NCBI RefSeq assembly: GCF_025869515.1 | Contig: NZ_JAOZVR010000058.1 | Location: 1-64,000, forward strand | Length of the DNA stretch: 64,000 nucleotides | Direction of reading: 5' to 3' | Source: Ferrovibrio sp. | GTDB taxonomy: Bacteria > Pseudomonadota > Alphaproteobacteria > Ferrovibrionales > Ferrovibrionaceae | In this document: in pieces, positions 1-10,292 of the stretch | How the letters are laid out: the number at the start of each line of letters is the position of its first letter | Position numbering within the stretch: the stretch's first letter is position 1 | Notes under the pieces: generated by a model | What the model saw: the letters and a program-made list of their open reading frames with translations, nothing else | Told to the model about the DNA's origin: nothing | Databases searched by the model: none | Position numbers and translations under genes: made by a program

Positions 1-1
1 C

Positions 2-424
2 GTCGGCCATGTGCGCCGCGTCGTGGTGGCATCGCCGGACTACCTGGCGCGTCAGGGCGTGCCGCGGCATCCCGACGATCTGCTGCAGCATCCGGCCGTG
101 ATGTTTTCCGCCGGCATGGCGATCGACGACTGGGTGTTCCGCGACAATATCCGCATCGCGCCGGCGGCGCGTTTCGCGGTGAATTCCTCGGAGGTCGCCA
201 TCGGCGCGGCCATCGCCGGCCATGGCGTGACGCGCGTGCTGTCCTACATGGTGGCGCCGGCGCTGGCGGCGGGTCGGCTGCAGGTCATCCTGCGCGATTA
301 CGAACTGCCGCCGGTGCCGGTGCAGCTGGTGCATGCGGAAGGGCGGCGCGCCAATCCCAAGATCCGCGCCTTCCTCGATTTCGCCGTCGAGCGGCTGCGC
401 GCGGAACCGGTGCTGCGGGAATGA
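2..424 (+). CDS. LysR-family transcriptional regulator, C-terminal part
   Basis: This is the effector-binding half of a LysR-type regulator; the N-terminal helix-turn-helix lies beyond the left edge. The frame is open from base 2 and runs through the first in-frame GTG (base 11), so the gene starts upstream. The roughly 140 visible residues fit the second lobe of the periplasmic-binding-protein-like domain, with the typical stretch SSEVAIGAAIAGHGV near residue 60 and a basic C-terminal helix. It converges on the Bug-type gene and shares a hairpin terminator with it. LysR proteins usually control a divergent neighbour, which would also lie outside the window. The family call is good; the target is unknown. 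Confidence 0.85.
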   Translation, partial: VGHVRRVVVASPDYLARQGVPRHPDDLLQHPAVMFSAGMAIDDWVFRDNIRIAPAARFAVNSSEVAIGAAIAGHGVTRVLSYMVAPALAAGRLQVILRDYELPPVPVQLVHAEGRRANPKIRAFLDFAVERLRAEPVLRE

Positions 425-446
425 CGAATAGATTCTGCCCCAAAAG

Positions 447-484
447 AAAGGCCGGCCCCAGCAATCAGCTCCGGGCCGGCCTTT
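447..484. terminator. bidirectional rho-independent terminator
   Basis: A perfect 12-bp inverted repeat (447-458 with 473-484, core AAAGGCCGGCCC) encloses a 14-base loop. The outer A and T bases give a short U tract in either direction. It sits between two convergent stop codons and should end both the LysR and the Bug-type transcripts. Confidence 0.85.
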
Positions 485-507
485 GGTGTCCTGGCGGGTG
501 AAAAGCC

Positions 508-1524
508 TCAGTCGGCGCGGGCGCCCGAGGCCTTCACCACTTTTTCCCATTTGGCCAGCTCGGTCTTGATATAGGCGGCGAATTCATCGGGCGTATAGCC
601 CACGGCCACCGCGCCCTGCTGCGCCATCTTCTCGGTCAGGTCGGTGGTCTTCATCGCCTTCACCACATCGGCATGGATTTTGGCGACGATCTCCTTCGGC
701 GTGCCGGCCGGGGCCAGCAGGCCGAACCACGAGGCCGCCTCGAAGCCCGGCACGCCGGCTTCGGCAATGGTCGGCAGCTCGGGCATCGCCGGCGAGCGCG
801 TCGCCGTGGTCACCGCGATGGCGCGCAGCTTGCCGGCCTTCACATGCGGCAGGGCCGAAGGCATGTTGTCGAACATCACCTGCACCTGGCCGCCCATCAG
901 GTCGGTCAGCGCCGGGGCCGAGCCCTTGTAGGGGACATGCTCCATGGCCACGCCGGTCATCACCTTGAACAGCTCGCCGGAGAGATGGATCGAGGTGCCG
1001 TTGCCGCTGGAGGCCATGTTCAGCTTGCCGGGATTCTTCTTGCCGTAATCGATCAGCTCCTTCACCGACTTCACCGGCAGGTCGGGCGTCACCACCAACA
1101 TGTTGGGCACGGCGGCGACATTGGTGACCGGCGTGAAATCCTTCACCACGTCATAGGGCATCTTGGCATAGAGGCTGGCATTTATCGCATGCGTGCCCAC
1201 GGTGCCCATCAGCAGCGTGTAGCCGTCGGGCGCCGCCTTGGCGACCATGGCCGAGCCGATATTGCCGCCGGCGCCGGCGCGGTTGTCGACGATCACCGGC
1301 TGGCCCCAGGCCTCGGAGAGTTTCTGCGCGGTCAGGCGCGCCACGATGTCGGTGGTGCCGCCGGCCGGGAAGGGCACGACCATGGTGACCGGCTTGGACG
1401 GAAAGGCCTGCGCCCTGGCATCGCTAACGGCGGCCGGCAGGATGCCGGCGAGCGTGACGGCGGCCAGTGCGGCGGCCAAGGGTGCTGCGGTGAAAATTCG
1501 GGTGAGGCGCTGCATGGTCGCCAT
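508..1524 (-). CDS. tripartite tricarboxylate-type (Bug family) substrate-binding protein
   Basis: Periplasmic solute-binding protein of the Bug/TctC family, 338 residues, the usual length. The N-terminus is a signal peptide (basic start, hydrophobic stretch, cleavage probably after the AQA near residue 39). Mature-protein family motifs are visible: [13 protein letters not shown] after about residue 50 and [12 protein letters not shown] around residue 80. The ATG at 1524 is preceded by GGAGG at good spacing. Bug proteins bind carboxylates, amino acids or aromatic acids for TctAB-type transporters, but no tctA or tctB is in view. Orphan Bug genes are common in proteobacteria. The ligand cannot be told from the sequence. 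Confidence 0.92.
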   Translation of the reverse strand: MATMQRLTRIFTAAPLAAALAAVTLAGILPAAVSDARAQAFPSKPVTMVVPFPAGGTTDIVARLTAQKLSEAWGQPVIVDNRAGAGGNIGSAMVAKAAPDGYTLLMGTVGTHAINASLYAKMPYDVVKDFTPVTNVAAVPNMLVVTPDLPVKSVKELIDYGKKNPGKLNMASSGNGTSIHLSGELFKVMTGVAMEHVPYKGSAPALTDLMGGQVQVMFDNMPSALPHVKAGKLRAIAVTTATRSPAMPELPTIAEAGVPGFEAASWFGLLAPAGTPKEIVAKIHADVVKAMKTTDLTEKMAQQGAVAVGYTPDEFAAYIKTELAKWEKVVKASGARAD

Positions 1525-1590
1525 GGTTGATCCTCCGGGTTGGCTTGCGGGCTCTGTTTAGCACGCTCCTCATACGGAGGAAATGGCGAT

Positions 1591-1614
1591 GGCCCGGCAA
1601 GGCATTGCCGGGCC
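1591..1614. repeat. 10-bp perfect palindromic hairpin
   Basis: GGCCCGGCAA (1591-1600) pairs with TTGCCGGGCC (1605-1614) around a 4-base loop. It lies between the Bug-gene start and the stop of the metallophosphoesterase gene. No T tract follows on either strand, so it could be a U-less terminator at the end of the importer operon or an intergenic repeat element. Confidence 0.5.
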
Positions 1615-1657
1615 TACCGAATTTCACGCCTGCAGATTGAATCTGCCCACAGATTAC

Positions 1658-2449
1658 CTAGAGATTGAAGGTGTTGGTGCGGTCGAGGAAATCGTGGAAA
1701 TGCACCACCACATGATCGGGGTCGACCCGCACCACGGCATAGGCCGGCGGTTCGTGGCTGCCCGGCACGATGCCGTCGCTGACGAAATCCAGCGCCACCT
1801 GGTGACTGGTCGCGCGCATGGTCGAGAAGGGGATGCCAAGCCAGGAGCCGCAGATCGGCCGGTGCAGATGGCCGAAGAAGAAATGCCGGATGCGCGCCGC
1901 GTGGGGCCGCACCACGGCGGCGAATTTTTCCGGCTCGCGCAGGCCGATCGTGTCCATCTTGCGGATGCCGACCGGAAACGGCGGATGATGGCAGAACAGG
2001 AAGACCGGCCGGTCGGTTTCGGCCTTCAGTTCCGCATCGAGCCAGGCCAGGCGGCGGTCGCACAGCACGCCCCAGGAGACATCCGGCTCATTCGAATCGA
2101 GGAAGATGCAGCGGCCGGCCGGCGTATCCAGCACGCGCTGCACGAAGCCGTTTTCATCCAGCGGCGCCTGCGGGAAGGCCTGCAGGAAATTCGGCCGGCT
2201 GTCGTGGTTGCCGAGCAGCAGATGTACCGGCAGCGGCAGCCGCGCCAGTTCGTCGCGCAGCGCGGCATAGGCTTCCGGCGCGCCCCAGTGGGTCAGGTCG
2301 CCGGTGATGACGACGAAGGCGGCATCGGCATGGCGGCGAACGATATCGTCCAGGCACAGCCGCAGGCGCGCCTGCGGATCGAGGTCGTACAGCGTCTGGC
2401 CTGGCGGCACCAGATGGGTGTCTGTCACATGGATGAACTGGAAGGTCAT
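1658..2449 (-). CDS. metallophosphoesterase (class III phosphodiesterase, CpdA/GpdQ-like)
   Basis: Binuclear metal phosphodiesterase of 263 residues. All ligand motifs of the calcineurin-like fold are visible: DxH at residues 10-12 (TDTH), GD near 50 (ITGDLTH), GNHD near 80, CHHPP near 150 and GHLH near 195. Family members hydrolyse cyclic nucleotides (CpdA) or glycerophosphodiesters (GpdQ). It is the last gene of the importer operon, separated from the binding-protein gene by a hairpin terminator, so it may be read at a reduced level. The context of a Ugp-like importer and a GlpR-like operator favours glycerophosphodiester hydrolysis over cAMP, but this is inference. No signal peptide, so cytoplasmic. 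Confidence 0.88.
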   Translation of the reverse strand: MTFQFIHVTDTHLVPPGQTLYDLDPQARLRLCLDDIVRRHADAAFVVITGDLTHWGAPEAYAALRDELARLPLPVHLLLGNHDSRPNFLQAFPQAPLDENGFVQRVLDTPAGRCIFLDSNEPDVSWGVLCDRRLAWLDAELKAETDRPVFLFCHHPPFPVGIRKMDTIGLREPEKFAAVVRPHAARIRHFFFGHLHRPICGSWLGIPFSTMRATSHQVALDFVSDGIVPGSHEPPAYAVVRVDPDHVVVHFHDFLDRTNTFNL

Positions 2450-2483
2450 GGTCGCTCCGGCGCGGCTGGCATGAAACGAAAAA

Positions 2484-2513
2484 GGCCGGCGGCGGAAATT
2501 TCCGCCGCCGGCC
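2484..2513 (-). terminator. rho-independent terminator after the binding-protein gene
   Basis: A perfect 15-bp inverted repeat (2484-2498 with 2499-2513) is followed on the minus strand by CTTTTTCG. It lies 15 bases after the binding-protein stop and before the metallophosphoesterase start. It should end or attenuate the operon transcript here, which fits the usual excess of binding protein over downstream genes. Confidence 0.85.
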
Positions 2514-2528
2514 CGTTGGCTGGCAATG

Positions 2529-3809
2529 TTAGCTGGATTTCGGCAGCAGGGCCTGCACGTCCTTGGCCATTTTCTTCAGCGCATCCTGCGGATCGGCCGA
2601 CTGGTTCACGATGCTCTGCAGATGGTCCTTGATCACGTCGGTGATCTTCAGGCCATGCTCGCCCGGGAAGGCATACCAGCCGGTCAGCACCGGCAACTGG
2701 CCCACCGCGGTCATGTGATTCGGGTTCTGCTTGTAGAACTCGCCGAGCATCGCCGGGTCCTTGGCCGGTTTGGCATTGGCCGGGAAATAGCCGGTGCCCT
2801 TCACCATGTAGGTGGCACCGACCGGGCCGGTGGCGAACTTGACATATTCCCAGGCTGCCGCCTGCTTCTTCGGATCCTTGGCGAAGATCATCGCCGCGTT
2901 GCCGCCGGCCGGCAGCAGGCCCTTGGCATCGCCGAGCGGGAAGCGGGCGGTGCGCAGCGCGAACTTGTCGCCGATCTGCTTGGTCACGCCGGAGAGGCGC
3001 GAGGTGGAATGGGCCCAGATGCCCAGGTTGCCGGAGACGAAATCCTGCAGCACCGCAGCCGCCGCCACATCGCGCATGGTGCCTTCTTTCACCATCTTCG
3101 CCAGGGTGGCGACCGCCTTCTGGCCGGCCGGGCCGTCGAAGGCCACCTTGGTCTCGTCCGGGCTCAGCATGGTGCCGCCGTTGGAAAAGACCAGCGCCTG
3201 GAACATCCAGTTGCCGGTGATGTCCCAGTCGTAATGGAAGCCGTAGGTCTTGTCGCCGAGCGCGCGGATCTTCTTGGCGAGATCGAAAACGCCGTCCCAG
3301 GTGGTGGGGAAATTGTTCGGGTCGCCGCCGGCCTTTTTCACCAGGTCGGCATTGTAATAGAGGATCGGCGTGGAGAGCGAGAAGCCCATGCCATACTGCT
3401 TGCCCTTGACCTGGCCGAGCGTCAGCAGCGAACCGTCATAGCCGGCACCGGCCCAGTCCTTCTCCTTGGCGATGAACTGGCCCATGTCGACGGCGATGTT
3501 GCGGTCGACGAAGATGCGCTGGCGGTTCAGGCCGTGATAGGCCACGTCGGGCAGCTGGTTGGTGATCGCCTGGCGCAGATTCTGCTGGGTGATCTCCTCA
3601 TAGCCCGGCTGCGGCGCGCGGAAGGTCACCTTGATATTCGGGTGCTTGGCCATGAAATCCTTGGCGATGGTTTCATGGACCTCCTTGAAGATGTCCGGGA
3701 TCGAGTAATCCACGGTGATTTCCGTGGTCTGGGCCAGGGCGCTGCCGGTCGGGGCTGCTCCGGCCATGAGCGTCGCGGCGAGCGCGAGTCCCAGTGCTGT
3801 CTTTTTCAT
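2529..3809 (-). CDS. extracellular solute-binding protein, family 1 (UgpB-type)
   Basis: Periplasmic binding protein of a carbohydrate/glycerol-phosphate-type ABC importer, 426 residues. A signal peptide ends near residue 26 (ALAQ). The mature part has the family 1 features: EITVDYSIPDIFKEV at the start, a hinge region, and a C-terminal GTGYFPAN / KITDVIKDHLQS segment. The start is the ATG at 3809 behind GGAGAGG. It follows the ATPase and both permeases on the minus strand. The GlpR-like half-sites upstream of the operon suggest glycerol-3-phosphate or glycerophosphodiesters as ligand; a sugar is the main alternative. Confidence 0.88.
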   Translation of the reverse strand: MKKTALGLALAATLMAGAAPTGSALAQTTEITVDYSIPDIFKEVHETIAKDFMAKHPNIKVTFRAPQPGYEEITQQNLRQAITNQLPDVAYHGLNRQRIFVDRNIAVDMGQFIAKEKDWAGAGYDGSLLTLGQVKGKQYGMGFSLSTPILYYNADLVKKAGGDPNNFPTTWDGVFDLAKKIRALGDKTYGFHYDWDITGNWMFQALVFSNGGTMLSPDETKVAFDGPAGQKAVATLAKMVKEGTMRDVAAAAVLQDFVSGNLGIWAHSTSRLSGVTKQIGDKFALRTARFPLGDAKGLLPAGGNAAMIFAKDPKKQAAAWEYVKFATGPVGATYMVKGTGYFPANAKPAKDPAMLGEFYKQNPNHMTAVGQLPVLTGWYAFPGEHGLKITDVIKDHLQSIVNQSADPQDALKKMAKDVQALLPKSS

Positions 3810-3873
3810 ATTGCCTCTCCTTGGTTGGTCGGCCCACCGGTCCGTCGATGGGATGGTCTGTCCGGCGTGGCTG

Positions 3874-4740
3874 TCATTTGACGCCGCTCATCGTCACGCC
3901 TTCGATGAAGCGGCGCTGTGCAAACAGGAAGGCCAGCAGCAGCGGGGCGGTGATGATCACCGCGCCGGCCATCAGCGGGCCGAAATCGGTGCCGGCCTCC
4001 TGGTTGTCGAAAAACACGATGCCGAGCGGCGGCGTCGCCAGTTCGGGCGAGGTCACCACCAGCAGCGGCCAGAAATAGTCGTTCCAGTGCCAGACCAGCG
4101 ACAGGATGCCGAAGGCGACGATGGCCGGCATCGCAGTGGGCAGCACGATGCGCCAGACGATGGCCAGTTCGCTGCAGCCATCCAGCCGCGCGGCATGGAT
4201 CAGGTCGTCGGGCACGGTGCGGAAGAACTGTCGCATCAGGAAGATGCCGAAGACGGAAATCACGCTCGGCACGACCAGGGCGGCGTAAGTGTCGAGGATG
4301 CCGATCTTGTAGAACAGGATGTAGAGCGGGATCGCCGTCACCTGGGTGGGGATCAGCAGGGCCAGCAGCACGATGCCGAACAGCGCATCGCGGCCGGGAA
4401 ACCGCAGCTTGGCGATGGCATAGGCCGCCGGCACCATGAAGGTGACCTGGCCGATGAAAATGGCGGCGCAGACCAGCAGGCCGTTTGCCAGGTAGCGCAG
4501 CAGCGGCTGCTTGGTGAAGGCGGCCGTGTAGTTTTCCACCGCATGCCAGGTCTGCGGCAGCAGGGCGATATCGGCAGAGAAAATCTCGTTCGGCGGCTTC
4601 AGCGAGGTGGAGATCATCCACACGAAGGGCACCAGCATCACCGTTGCGCCGGCCAGCAGCACCAGATGGCGCAGCAGCCGGGCTGCCGGCGACAGCCGGC
4701 CCATGCGATAGCGTTCGCTGACAGGCCGTGCCGCGCTCAT
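3874..4740 (-). CDS. ABC importer permease, second subunit (UgpE/MalG-type)
   Basis: Inner-membrane permease of 288 residues with about six membrane segments. The cytoplasmic EAA loop that contacts the ATPase is seen as IHAARLDGCSELAIVWRIVLP. MalG-type features include the C-terminal membrane-anchored RRFIEGVTMSGVK tail, typical of the second permease in sugar-type importers. The start is the ATG at 4740, which overlaps the stop of the upstream permease as ATGA, so the two are translationally coupled. A longer in-frame extension upstream is a shadow inside the preceding gene. Confidence 0.92.
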   Translation of the reverse strand: MSAARPVSERYRMGRLSPAARLLRHLVLLAGATVMLVPFVWMISTSLKPPNEIFSADIALLPQTWHAVENYTAAFTKQPLLRYLANGLLVCAAIFIGQVTFMVPAAYAIAKLRFPGRDALFGIVLLALLIPTQVTAIPLYILFYKIGILDTYAALVVPSVISVFGIFLMRQFFRTVPDDLIHAARLDGCSELAIVWRIVLPTAMPAIVAFGILSLVWHWNDYFWPLLVVTSPELATPPLGIVFFDNQEAGTDFGPLMAGAVIITAPLLLAFLFAQRRFIEGVTMSGVK

Positions 4741-5661
4741 CCGTAATGCACCCGCTTGTCCAGCACCTTGGCCTGCAGCAGCGTCAGTGCCAGCACGAAG
4801 GCAAGGAAGATCAGGGTCAATGCCGCGGCATAGCCGGAACGGAAGAAGGAGAAGCCTTCCTGGTAGATGGTGTAGAGCAGCACCTCGGTGGCCTTGTTCG
4901 GACCGCCCTGGGTCAGCACCGCGACCAGGTCGAAGCTTTCCTGGAAGGCGCGGATCGCGCTGATCACCAGCACGAACATCAGCGTCGGGCCGAGCATCGG
5001 CCAGGTGACGCGGCGAAAACGCTCCCAGGCCCCGTCGGCGCCGTCGATGGCGGCGGCATCGTAAAGGTCGTGCGGAATACTCTTCAGCCCGGCCATGAAC
5101 AGCACCATGTTGAGGCCAAGCGCCTTCCAGATGCCGATGGCGGCGACGGTGGGCAGCGCAGTGGCCGGATTCTTCAGCCAGTCGATGCCACTGGCGCCGA
5201 ACAGTTCGACGACGCGGTTGACCAGGCCGAAGGAGGGGTGCAGCAGGAATTCCCACACGATCGCCATCGCCAGCAGCGTGGAGGCCACCGGCAGGAAGAA
5301 GGCGGCGCGATAGAAGCTGCGGCCTGCAGGGTCGGCCTCGATCAGCAGGGCGGCGCCGAGGCCGAGCAGCACCGACAGCGGCACCACCAGGCCGATATAG
5401 ATCATCGTGTTGCCCAGCGAGCGCCAGAACACGCGATCGCCGGCCATGTCGACGAAATTGCCCAGCCCGATCCAGTTCAGCGTCGGCGCGCCGAACTGCC
5501 AGTCGGTCAGCGCCAGGATCACGGCGCCCAGAGCCGGGCCCAGCAGCAGCAGGATCATCAGGATCGTCGCCGGCAGCGCCAGCGACCAGCCGGCCATCGC
5601 CTCGGCCACTGCGCCGGCATGGCGCCGGCGCGCGCGCGGCGGTGCGGCGGACAGGGCCGCG

Positions 5662-5669
<8 letters not shown>
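4737..5669 (-). CDS. ABC importer permease, first subunit (UgpA/MalF-type)
   Basis: Inner-membrane permease of about 310 residues. After a basic cytoplasmic start there is a first membrane segment (LPATILMILLLLGPALGAV), and the EAA loop appears as DAAAIDGADGAWERFRRVTWP. I chose the GTG at 5669 because it overlaps the stop of the upstream ATPase gene (GTGTCTGA) and gives a normal family length; a longer frame to 5828 would lie inside the ATPase gene. It couples by ATGA overlap to the second permease. The same substrate uncertainty applies as for the binding protein. Confidence 0.9.
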
Positions 5670-6888
<1,219 letters not shown>

Positions 6889-6956
6889 CTCTTCCTGCCC
6901 CTTTTCTGTGGTCGGGCTAGGAAGTAATCGGCAAAAGCTACATGAATGTGACAATA

Positions 6957-6998
6957 TTGAACAAAATCGAACATTATATTAATAAAAGAATGTTCGAA
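6957..6998. promoter_or_regulatory. divergent promoter with GlpR-type operator half-sites
   Basis: The short AT-rich gap between the importer operon and the DeoR-type gene holds TTGAAC (6957-6962), 17 bases and TAATAA (6980-6985), a good sigma-70 promoter for the plus strand. On the minus strand 6973-6978 reads TATAAT. The inverted repeat TCGAACATT (6967-6975) / AATGTTCGA (6989-6997) overlaps both. ATCGAACATT (6966-6975) agrees fully with one half of the known E. coli GlpR operator (WATGTTCGWT-AWCGAACATW), and 6989-6998 agrees in 9 of 10 positions with the other half. The half-sites face outward with a 13-base gap, unlike the E. coli arrangement. Autoregulation plus control of the importer is the likely role. 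Confidence 0.75.
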
Positions 6999-7021
6999 TC
7001 GACAGGAAGCAGGAGTCATCC

Positions 7022-7837
7022 ATGATCAAGGCGGAGCGTTGGCGGGACATCCTGCAGATTCTGAACGGCGATGGCGCCGTCTCGGTGGCCGAAATGGCGC
7101 GCCGCTTCGGCCTCTCCACCATGACGATCCGGCGCGACCTGATCGAACTGCAGCAGCAGGGCCTGCTGGCACGCACCCATGGCGGCGCGGTGCTGGATGC
7201 CGCGATGCACGGCTACGCGCGCTATGAAAGCGGCACTTTCGAGGATCGCCTGAAGGTGCAGGCGGCGCAGAAACGCGCCATCGCCGAACGCGCCGCGCAG
7301 CTGGTCAGCGACGGCGACAGCCTGCTGATCAATGCCGGTTCGACGATGACGGTGTTCGCCCAGGCGCTGCGGCAGCACCGCAACCTGCATGTGGTGACCA
7401 ATGGCCTGACCGTGGCGCTGGAACTGCGCAGCAATGCCAGCACCGAGATTTTCGTGCTGCCCGGCATGCTCGACCGCAAGAAGATGTCCACCGTGCTGCA
7501 GCCCGATGGCCGCACCTTCGCCGACCTGCGACCGCCCTCGGCTTTCCTCGGTGTGGTCGGCGTGATGCCCGATGCCGGTCCGATGATGGCCGACCCGGTG
7601 GAGGCGGCGATGAATCGCGCCTTTATCGAAGCCTGCGACGAAATCACGCTGCTGGTCGATTCCAGCAAGTTCAGCGCCCAGGCCGTGCATCGCATCGTGC
7701 CGATGGACCAGATCGACCGCATCATCACCGACGACGGCATCGGCGACGAGGATCGCGACGCCATCGTGGCGCAGGGCATAGATCTGATCGTGGTGTCGGC
7801 GCCGTTGCCGGCCGAAGAGCGCGAGGCGCTGTCATGA
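7022..7837 (+). CDS. DeoR/GlpR-family transcriptional repressor
   Basis: A 271-residue DeoR-type regulator. Residues about 20-50 form the winged helix-turn-helix with the family signature ARRFGLSTMTIRRDL, followed by RTHGGAV. The rest is the sugar-phosphate-sensing domain, with the phosphate loop NAGSTMT near residue 105 and the conserved C-terminal DSSKF near 225. DeoR proteins bind phosphorylated sugars or glycerol-3-phosphate. GlpR-like half-sites lie in its own promoter. It is divergent from the importer operon and overlaps the HAD phosphatase by ATGA. GlpR is the best match by context, but AgaR-, GatR- or UlaR-like ligands are not excluded. Confidence 0.92.
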   Translation: MIKAERWRDILQILNGDGAVSVAEMARRFGLSTMTIRRDLIELQQQGLLARTHGGAVLDAAMHGYARYESGTFEDRLKVQAAQKRAIAERAAQLVSDGDSLLINAGSTMTVFAQALRQHRNLHVVTNGLTVALELRSNASTEIFVLPGMLDRKKMSTVLQPDGRTFADLRPPSAFLGVVGVMPDAGPMMADPVEAAMNRAFIEACDEITLLVDSSKFSAQAVHRIVPMDQIDRIITDDGIGDEDRDAIVAQGIDLIVVSAPLPAEEREALS

Positions 7838-8565
7838 ACATCCGTGGCCTGCTGTTCGACAAGGACGGCACCCTGGTCGATGTCGACCGCACCTGGGGGC
7901 CGGCGGCCTGGGAGGTGATGACCGATCTGGCCGACGGCGACCGCGCGCGGCTCGAGGCGTTGATTGCCTGCAGCCACTATATCGAAGAGGAACGCCGCTT
8001 CCGCATGTCGTCGCCGCTGCTGGCCGGTGCGCCGGACGATTATGCCGATGACTGGGCGGCGGCGCTCGGACGGCCGCCGGATGATGGCTTCCGCCGCGAG
8101 CTGTCGCAGCGGCTTGGCGAGGCCGGCCTGCGCCATCTCACGCCGCTCGGTGCGCTGCCCGAACTCTTCGCGGGCCTGCAGGACAGCGGCCTGCCGATCG
8201 GACTGGCCACCAATCACGGTGCCGCCGGTGCGCGGCGGCAGCTGCGCGCACTCGGCATCGAGGCGCATTTCGGTTTCGTCGCCGGTTCGGATTCCGGCTT
8301 CGGTCGCAAGCCCGGCCCCGGCATGGTGCAGGCCTTTGCCGCCGCCGCCGGCCTGCCGGTCGGAGAAATCGCCCTGATCGGCGATTCCTTCCACGATCTG
8401 CATGCAGCCCGCGCGGCCGGCGCCATCGCCATCGCGGTGCCCAGCGGCCTGATCCCACGCGCGGCCCTGGCCGCCGAGGCCGATCTGGTGATCGGCAGCC
8501 TGGCCGAGCTGCCATCACTGTTGGCCGCTGCCGGTGGCCCGGGACGGTCTCTGGCAGAGCGGTAA
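7834..8565 (+). CDS. HAD-superfamily hydrolase (phosphoglycolate-phosphatase-like)
   Basis: Predicted cytoplasmic phosphatase of 243 residues. HAD motif I is DKDGTLVD at residues 9-16, with Asp9 as nucleophile and Asp11 as acid/base. Motif II is LATNHG near 130, motif III the Lys in GRKPGPGM near 155 and motif IV IGDSFHD near 185. The helical cap between motifs I and II puts it in subfamily IA. It is coupled to the DeoR-type gene by ATGA. In a glycerol-phosphate setting it could act on glycerol-3-phosphate or a related phosphate ester; 2-phosphoglycolate is the textbook family substrate. Confidence 0.88.
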   Translation: MNIRGLLFDKDGTLVDVDRTWGPAAWEVMTDLADGDRARLEALIACSHYIEEERRFRMSSPLLAGAPDDYADDWAAALGRPPDDGFRRELSQRLGEAGLRHLTPLGALPELFAGLQDSGLPIGLATNHGAAGARRQLRALGIEAHFGFVAGSDSGFGRKPGPGMVQAFAAAAGLPVGEIALIGDSFHDLHAARAAGAIAIAVPSGLIPRAALAAEADLVIGSLAELPSLLAAAGGPGRSLAER

Positions 8566-8644
8566 TTTAATGGCGCGGGTCTTTAAGCCCGGCGCCGCAG
8601 TGGCTACATTGCCCTGTCTCTTTATTCCAAAGGTTTATGCGTCC

Positions 8645-9337
8645 ATGGACACGATCCGTTCCGTTCTGGTGCCGATCCACCGCGAAGGCTGGAAGTTCAT
8701 CGCGATCTTCGCGATCGTCACCCTGGTGCTGTTCTGGGTCGCCGAACCGCTCGGCTGGCTGGGCGTGATCCTGACCTGCTGGTGCGCCTATTTCTTCCGC
8801 GACCCGCCGCGCGTCACCCCGGTCCGCGACGGTCTGCTGATCTCGCCGGCCGATGGCGTGGTGCAGATGATCGAACGCGCCGTGCCGCCGGAAGAGCTCG
8901 GCATGGGCACGGATGCCCGCACCCGCATCTCGGTGTTCATGAATGTGTTCGACGTGCATGTGAACCGCGCCCCTGTCGACGGCGTTGTCACGGCTCTGGC
9001 ATACCGCCCGGGCAAGTTCCTCAATGCCGCGCTCGACAAGGCCAGCATCGACAACGAGCGCCAGTCGATGCGGCTCAGGCTCGCCAACGGCAAGGAAATC
9101 GCAGTGGTCCAGATCGCCGGGCTGGTGGCGCGGCGCATTCTGTGCGAGGCCCGCGAGGGCCAGAGCTACAAGGCCGGCGAACGTTTCGGCCTGATCCGCT
9201 TCGGCAGCCGCGTCGATGTCTATCTCGAGGACGGCATGGTGCCGCTGGTGGTGACCGGCCAGCGCTGCATCGCCGGCGAAACGGTGATCGCCGAGGATGG
9301 CGCCACCGAGCAGCCGCGGACCGGCGAAGTGCGCTGA
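8645..9337 (+). CDS. psd: phosphatidylserine decarboxylase
   Basis: Converts phosphatidylserine to phosphatidylethanolamine at the inner membrane. The 230-residue protein is of the short alphaproteobacterial type. Hydrophobic segments at residues about 18-50 anchor it, [11 protein letters not shown] near 100 is the conserved His-rich core, and FGSRVDVYL near 185 contains the Gly-Ser self-cleavage site that creates the pyruvoyl group. The start is the ATG at 8645, which keeps the family N-terminus. The phosphatidylserine synthase gene follows 67 bases later, so the two consecutive steps of the pathway are encoded together. Confidence 0.95.
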   Translation: MDTIRSVLVPIHREGWKFIAIFAIVTLVLFWVAEPLGWLGVILTCWCAYFFRDPPRVTPVRDGLLISPADGVVQMIERAVPPEELGMGTDARTRISVFMNVFDVHVNRAPVDGVVTALAYRPGKFLNAALDKASIDNERQSMRLRLANGKEIAVVQIAGLVARRILCEAREGQSYKAGERFGLIRFGSRVDVYLEDGMVPLVVTGQRCIAGETVIAEDGATEQPRTGEVR

Positions 9338-9404
9338 CCTTTAATGCTGCCGTAACCCTGACCTGCCAGAAGGTATGGGCAGGGGTGCGGACCGAGGAGG
9401 CCCG

Positions 9405-10265
9405 ATGAAGCCGATCAATCTGAAACCGCCGCATCGCCTGGGCAAGCTGCCGCTCAACACGCTGGCGCCCAATATCCTCACCATCATCGCGCTCTGCTCG
9501 GGGCTGACGGCGATCCGCTTCGCCCTGCTCGGGCAGTTCAAGTTCGCCGTGCTGGCGATTGCCACCGCCGCCTTCTTCGACATGCTGGATGGCCGCGTGG
9601 CGCGCCTGCTGAAAGGTGCGTCGAAATTCGGCGCCGAACTCGATTCGCTGTCGGATTTCCTGTGCTTCGGCGTGGCGCCGGCGATGGTGCTGTATTTCTG
9701 GACCCTGCACGAGATCGGCAGCGGCAACACCGGCTGGCTGGTGGTGCTGGCCTTCAGCGTCTGCGCCGCTTTGCGCCTGGCCCGTTTCAACACAGCGCTG
9801 GACGATACCGAGAAGCCGCAATGGACCGGCAGCTTCTTCACCGGCGTGCCGGCACCGGCCGCCGCCGGCCTCAGCCTGCTGTTCCTGATCATCAATCTGG
9901 AACTGGAAAGTGACTTCTTCCATTCGCCGTATCTCAATGCGATCTGGATGCTCGGCATCGGCGGCCTGATGATCAGCCGCGTGCCGACGTTTTCCTTCAA
10001 GCGCGTGCGGGTGAAGCGCGAATATGTCGGCGTTGTGCTGCTGGTCGTCGGCCTGCTGGTGGCCGGTCTGCTGAACCAGCCGTGGTATACGCTGGCGGCG
10101 ATGGAACTCGCCTATATCGTCTCGATCCCCTTCTCGGTGAAGGCGCATGCCCGCTTCAAGCGCGGCGACCAGACGGTGGCCGCGACCGATGCGCAGGATG
10201 GCGTGCCGGTGGCGGATCAGCCGGCCAGGAGCGACGGCGACCCGTCGCGCAGCATCCTGCACTAG
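9405..10265 (+). CDS. pssA: CDP-diacylglycerol-serine O-phosphatidyltransferase
   Basis: Makes phosphatidylserine from CDP-diacylglycerol and serine, feeding the decarboxylase encoded just upstream. The 286-residue integral membrane protein carries the CDP-alcohol phosphotransferase signature D-x2-DG-x2-AR-x8-G-x3-D-x3-D, read here as DMLDGRVARLL, then KFGAELDSLSD, at residues about 56-82. About eight membrane segments follow, and the C-terminus is a polar tail. The ATG at 9405 has a strong GAGGAGG. The longer frame beginning at 9375 has no ribosome site. Confidence 0.95.
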   Translation: MKPINLKPPHRLGKLPLNTLAPNILTIIALCSGLTAIRFALLGQFKFAVLAIATAAFFDMLDGRVARLLKGASKFGAELDSLSDFLCFGVAPAMVLYFWTLHEIGSGNTGWLVVLAFSVCAALRLARFNTALDDTEKPQWTGSFFTGVPAPAAAGLSLLFLIINLELESDFFHSPYLNAIWMLGIGGLMISRVPTFSFKRVRVKREYVGVVLLVVGLLVAGLLNQPWYTLAAMELAYIVSIPFSVKAHARFKRGDQTVAATDAQDGVPVADQPARSDGDPSRSILH

Positions 10266-10292
10266 GCCGCAAACGTCCGGTTTTTTTCGCGG

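Noticed and set aside
1658-2449. Confident naming as cAMP phosphodiesterase CpdA
   Set aside because: The metal motifs are shared by all class III phosphodiesterases, and the operon context points to a different substrate.
10266-10292. Terminator between pssA and the convergent small gene
   Set aside because: There is a run of seven T bases but no supporting GC stem next to it; the GCCGC/GCGGC arms are short and far apart.
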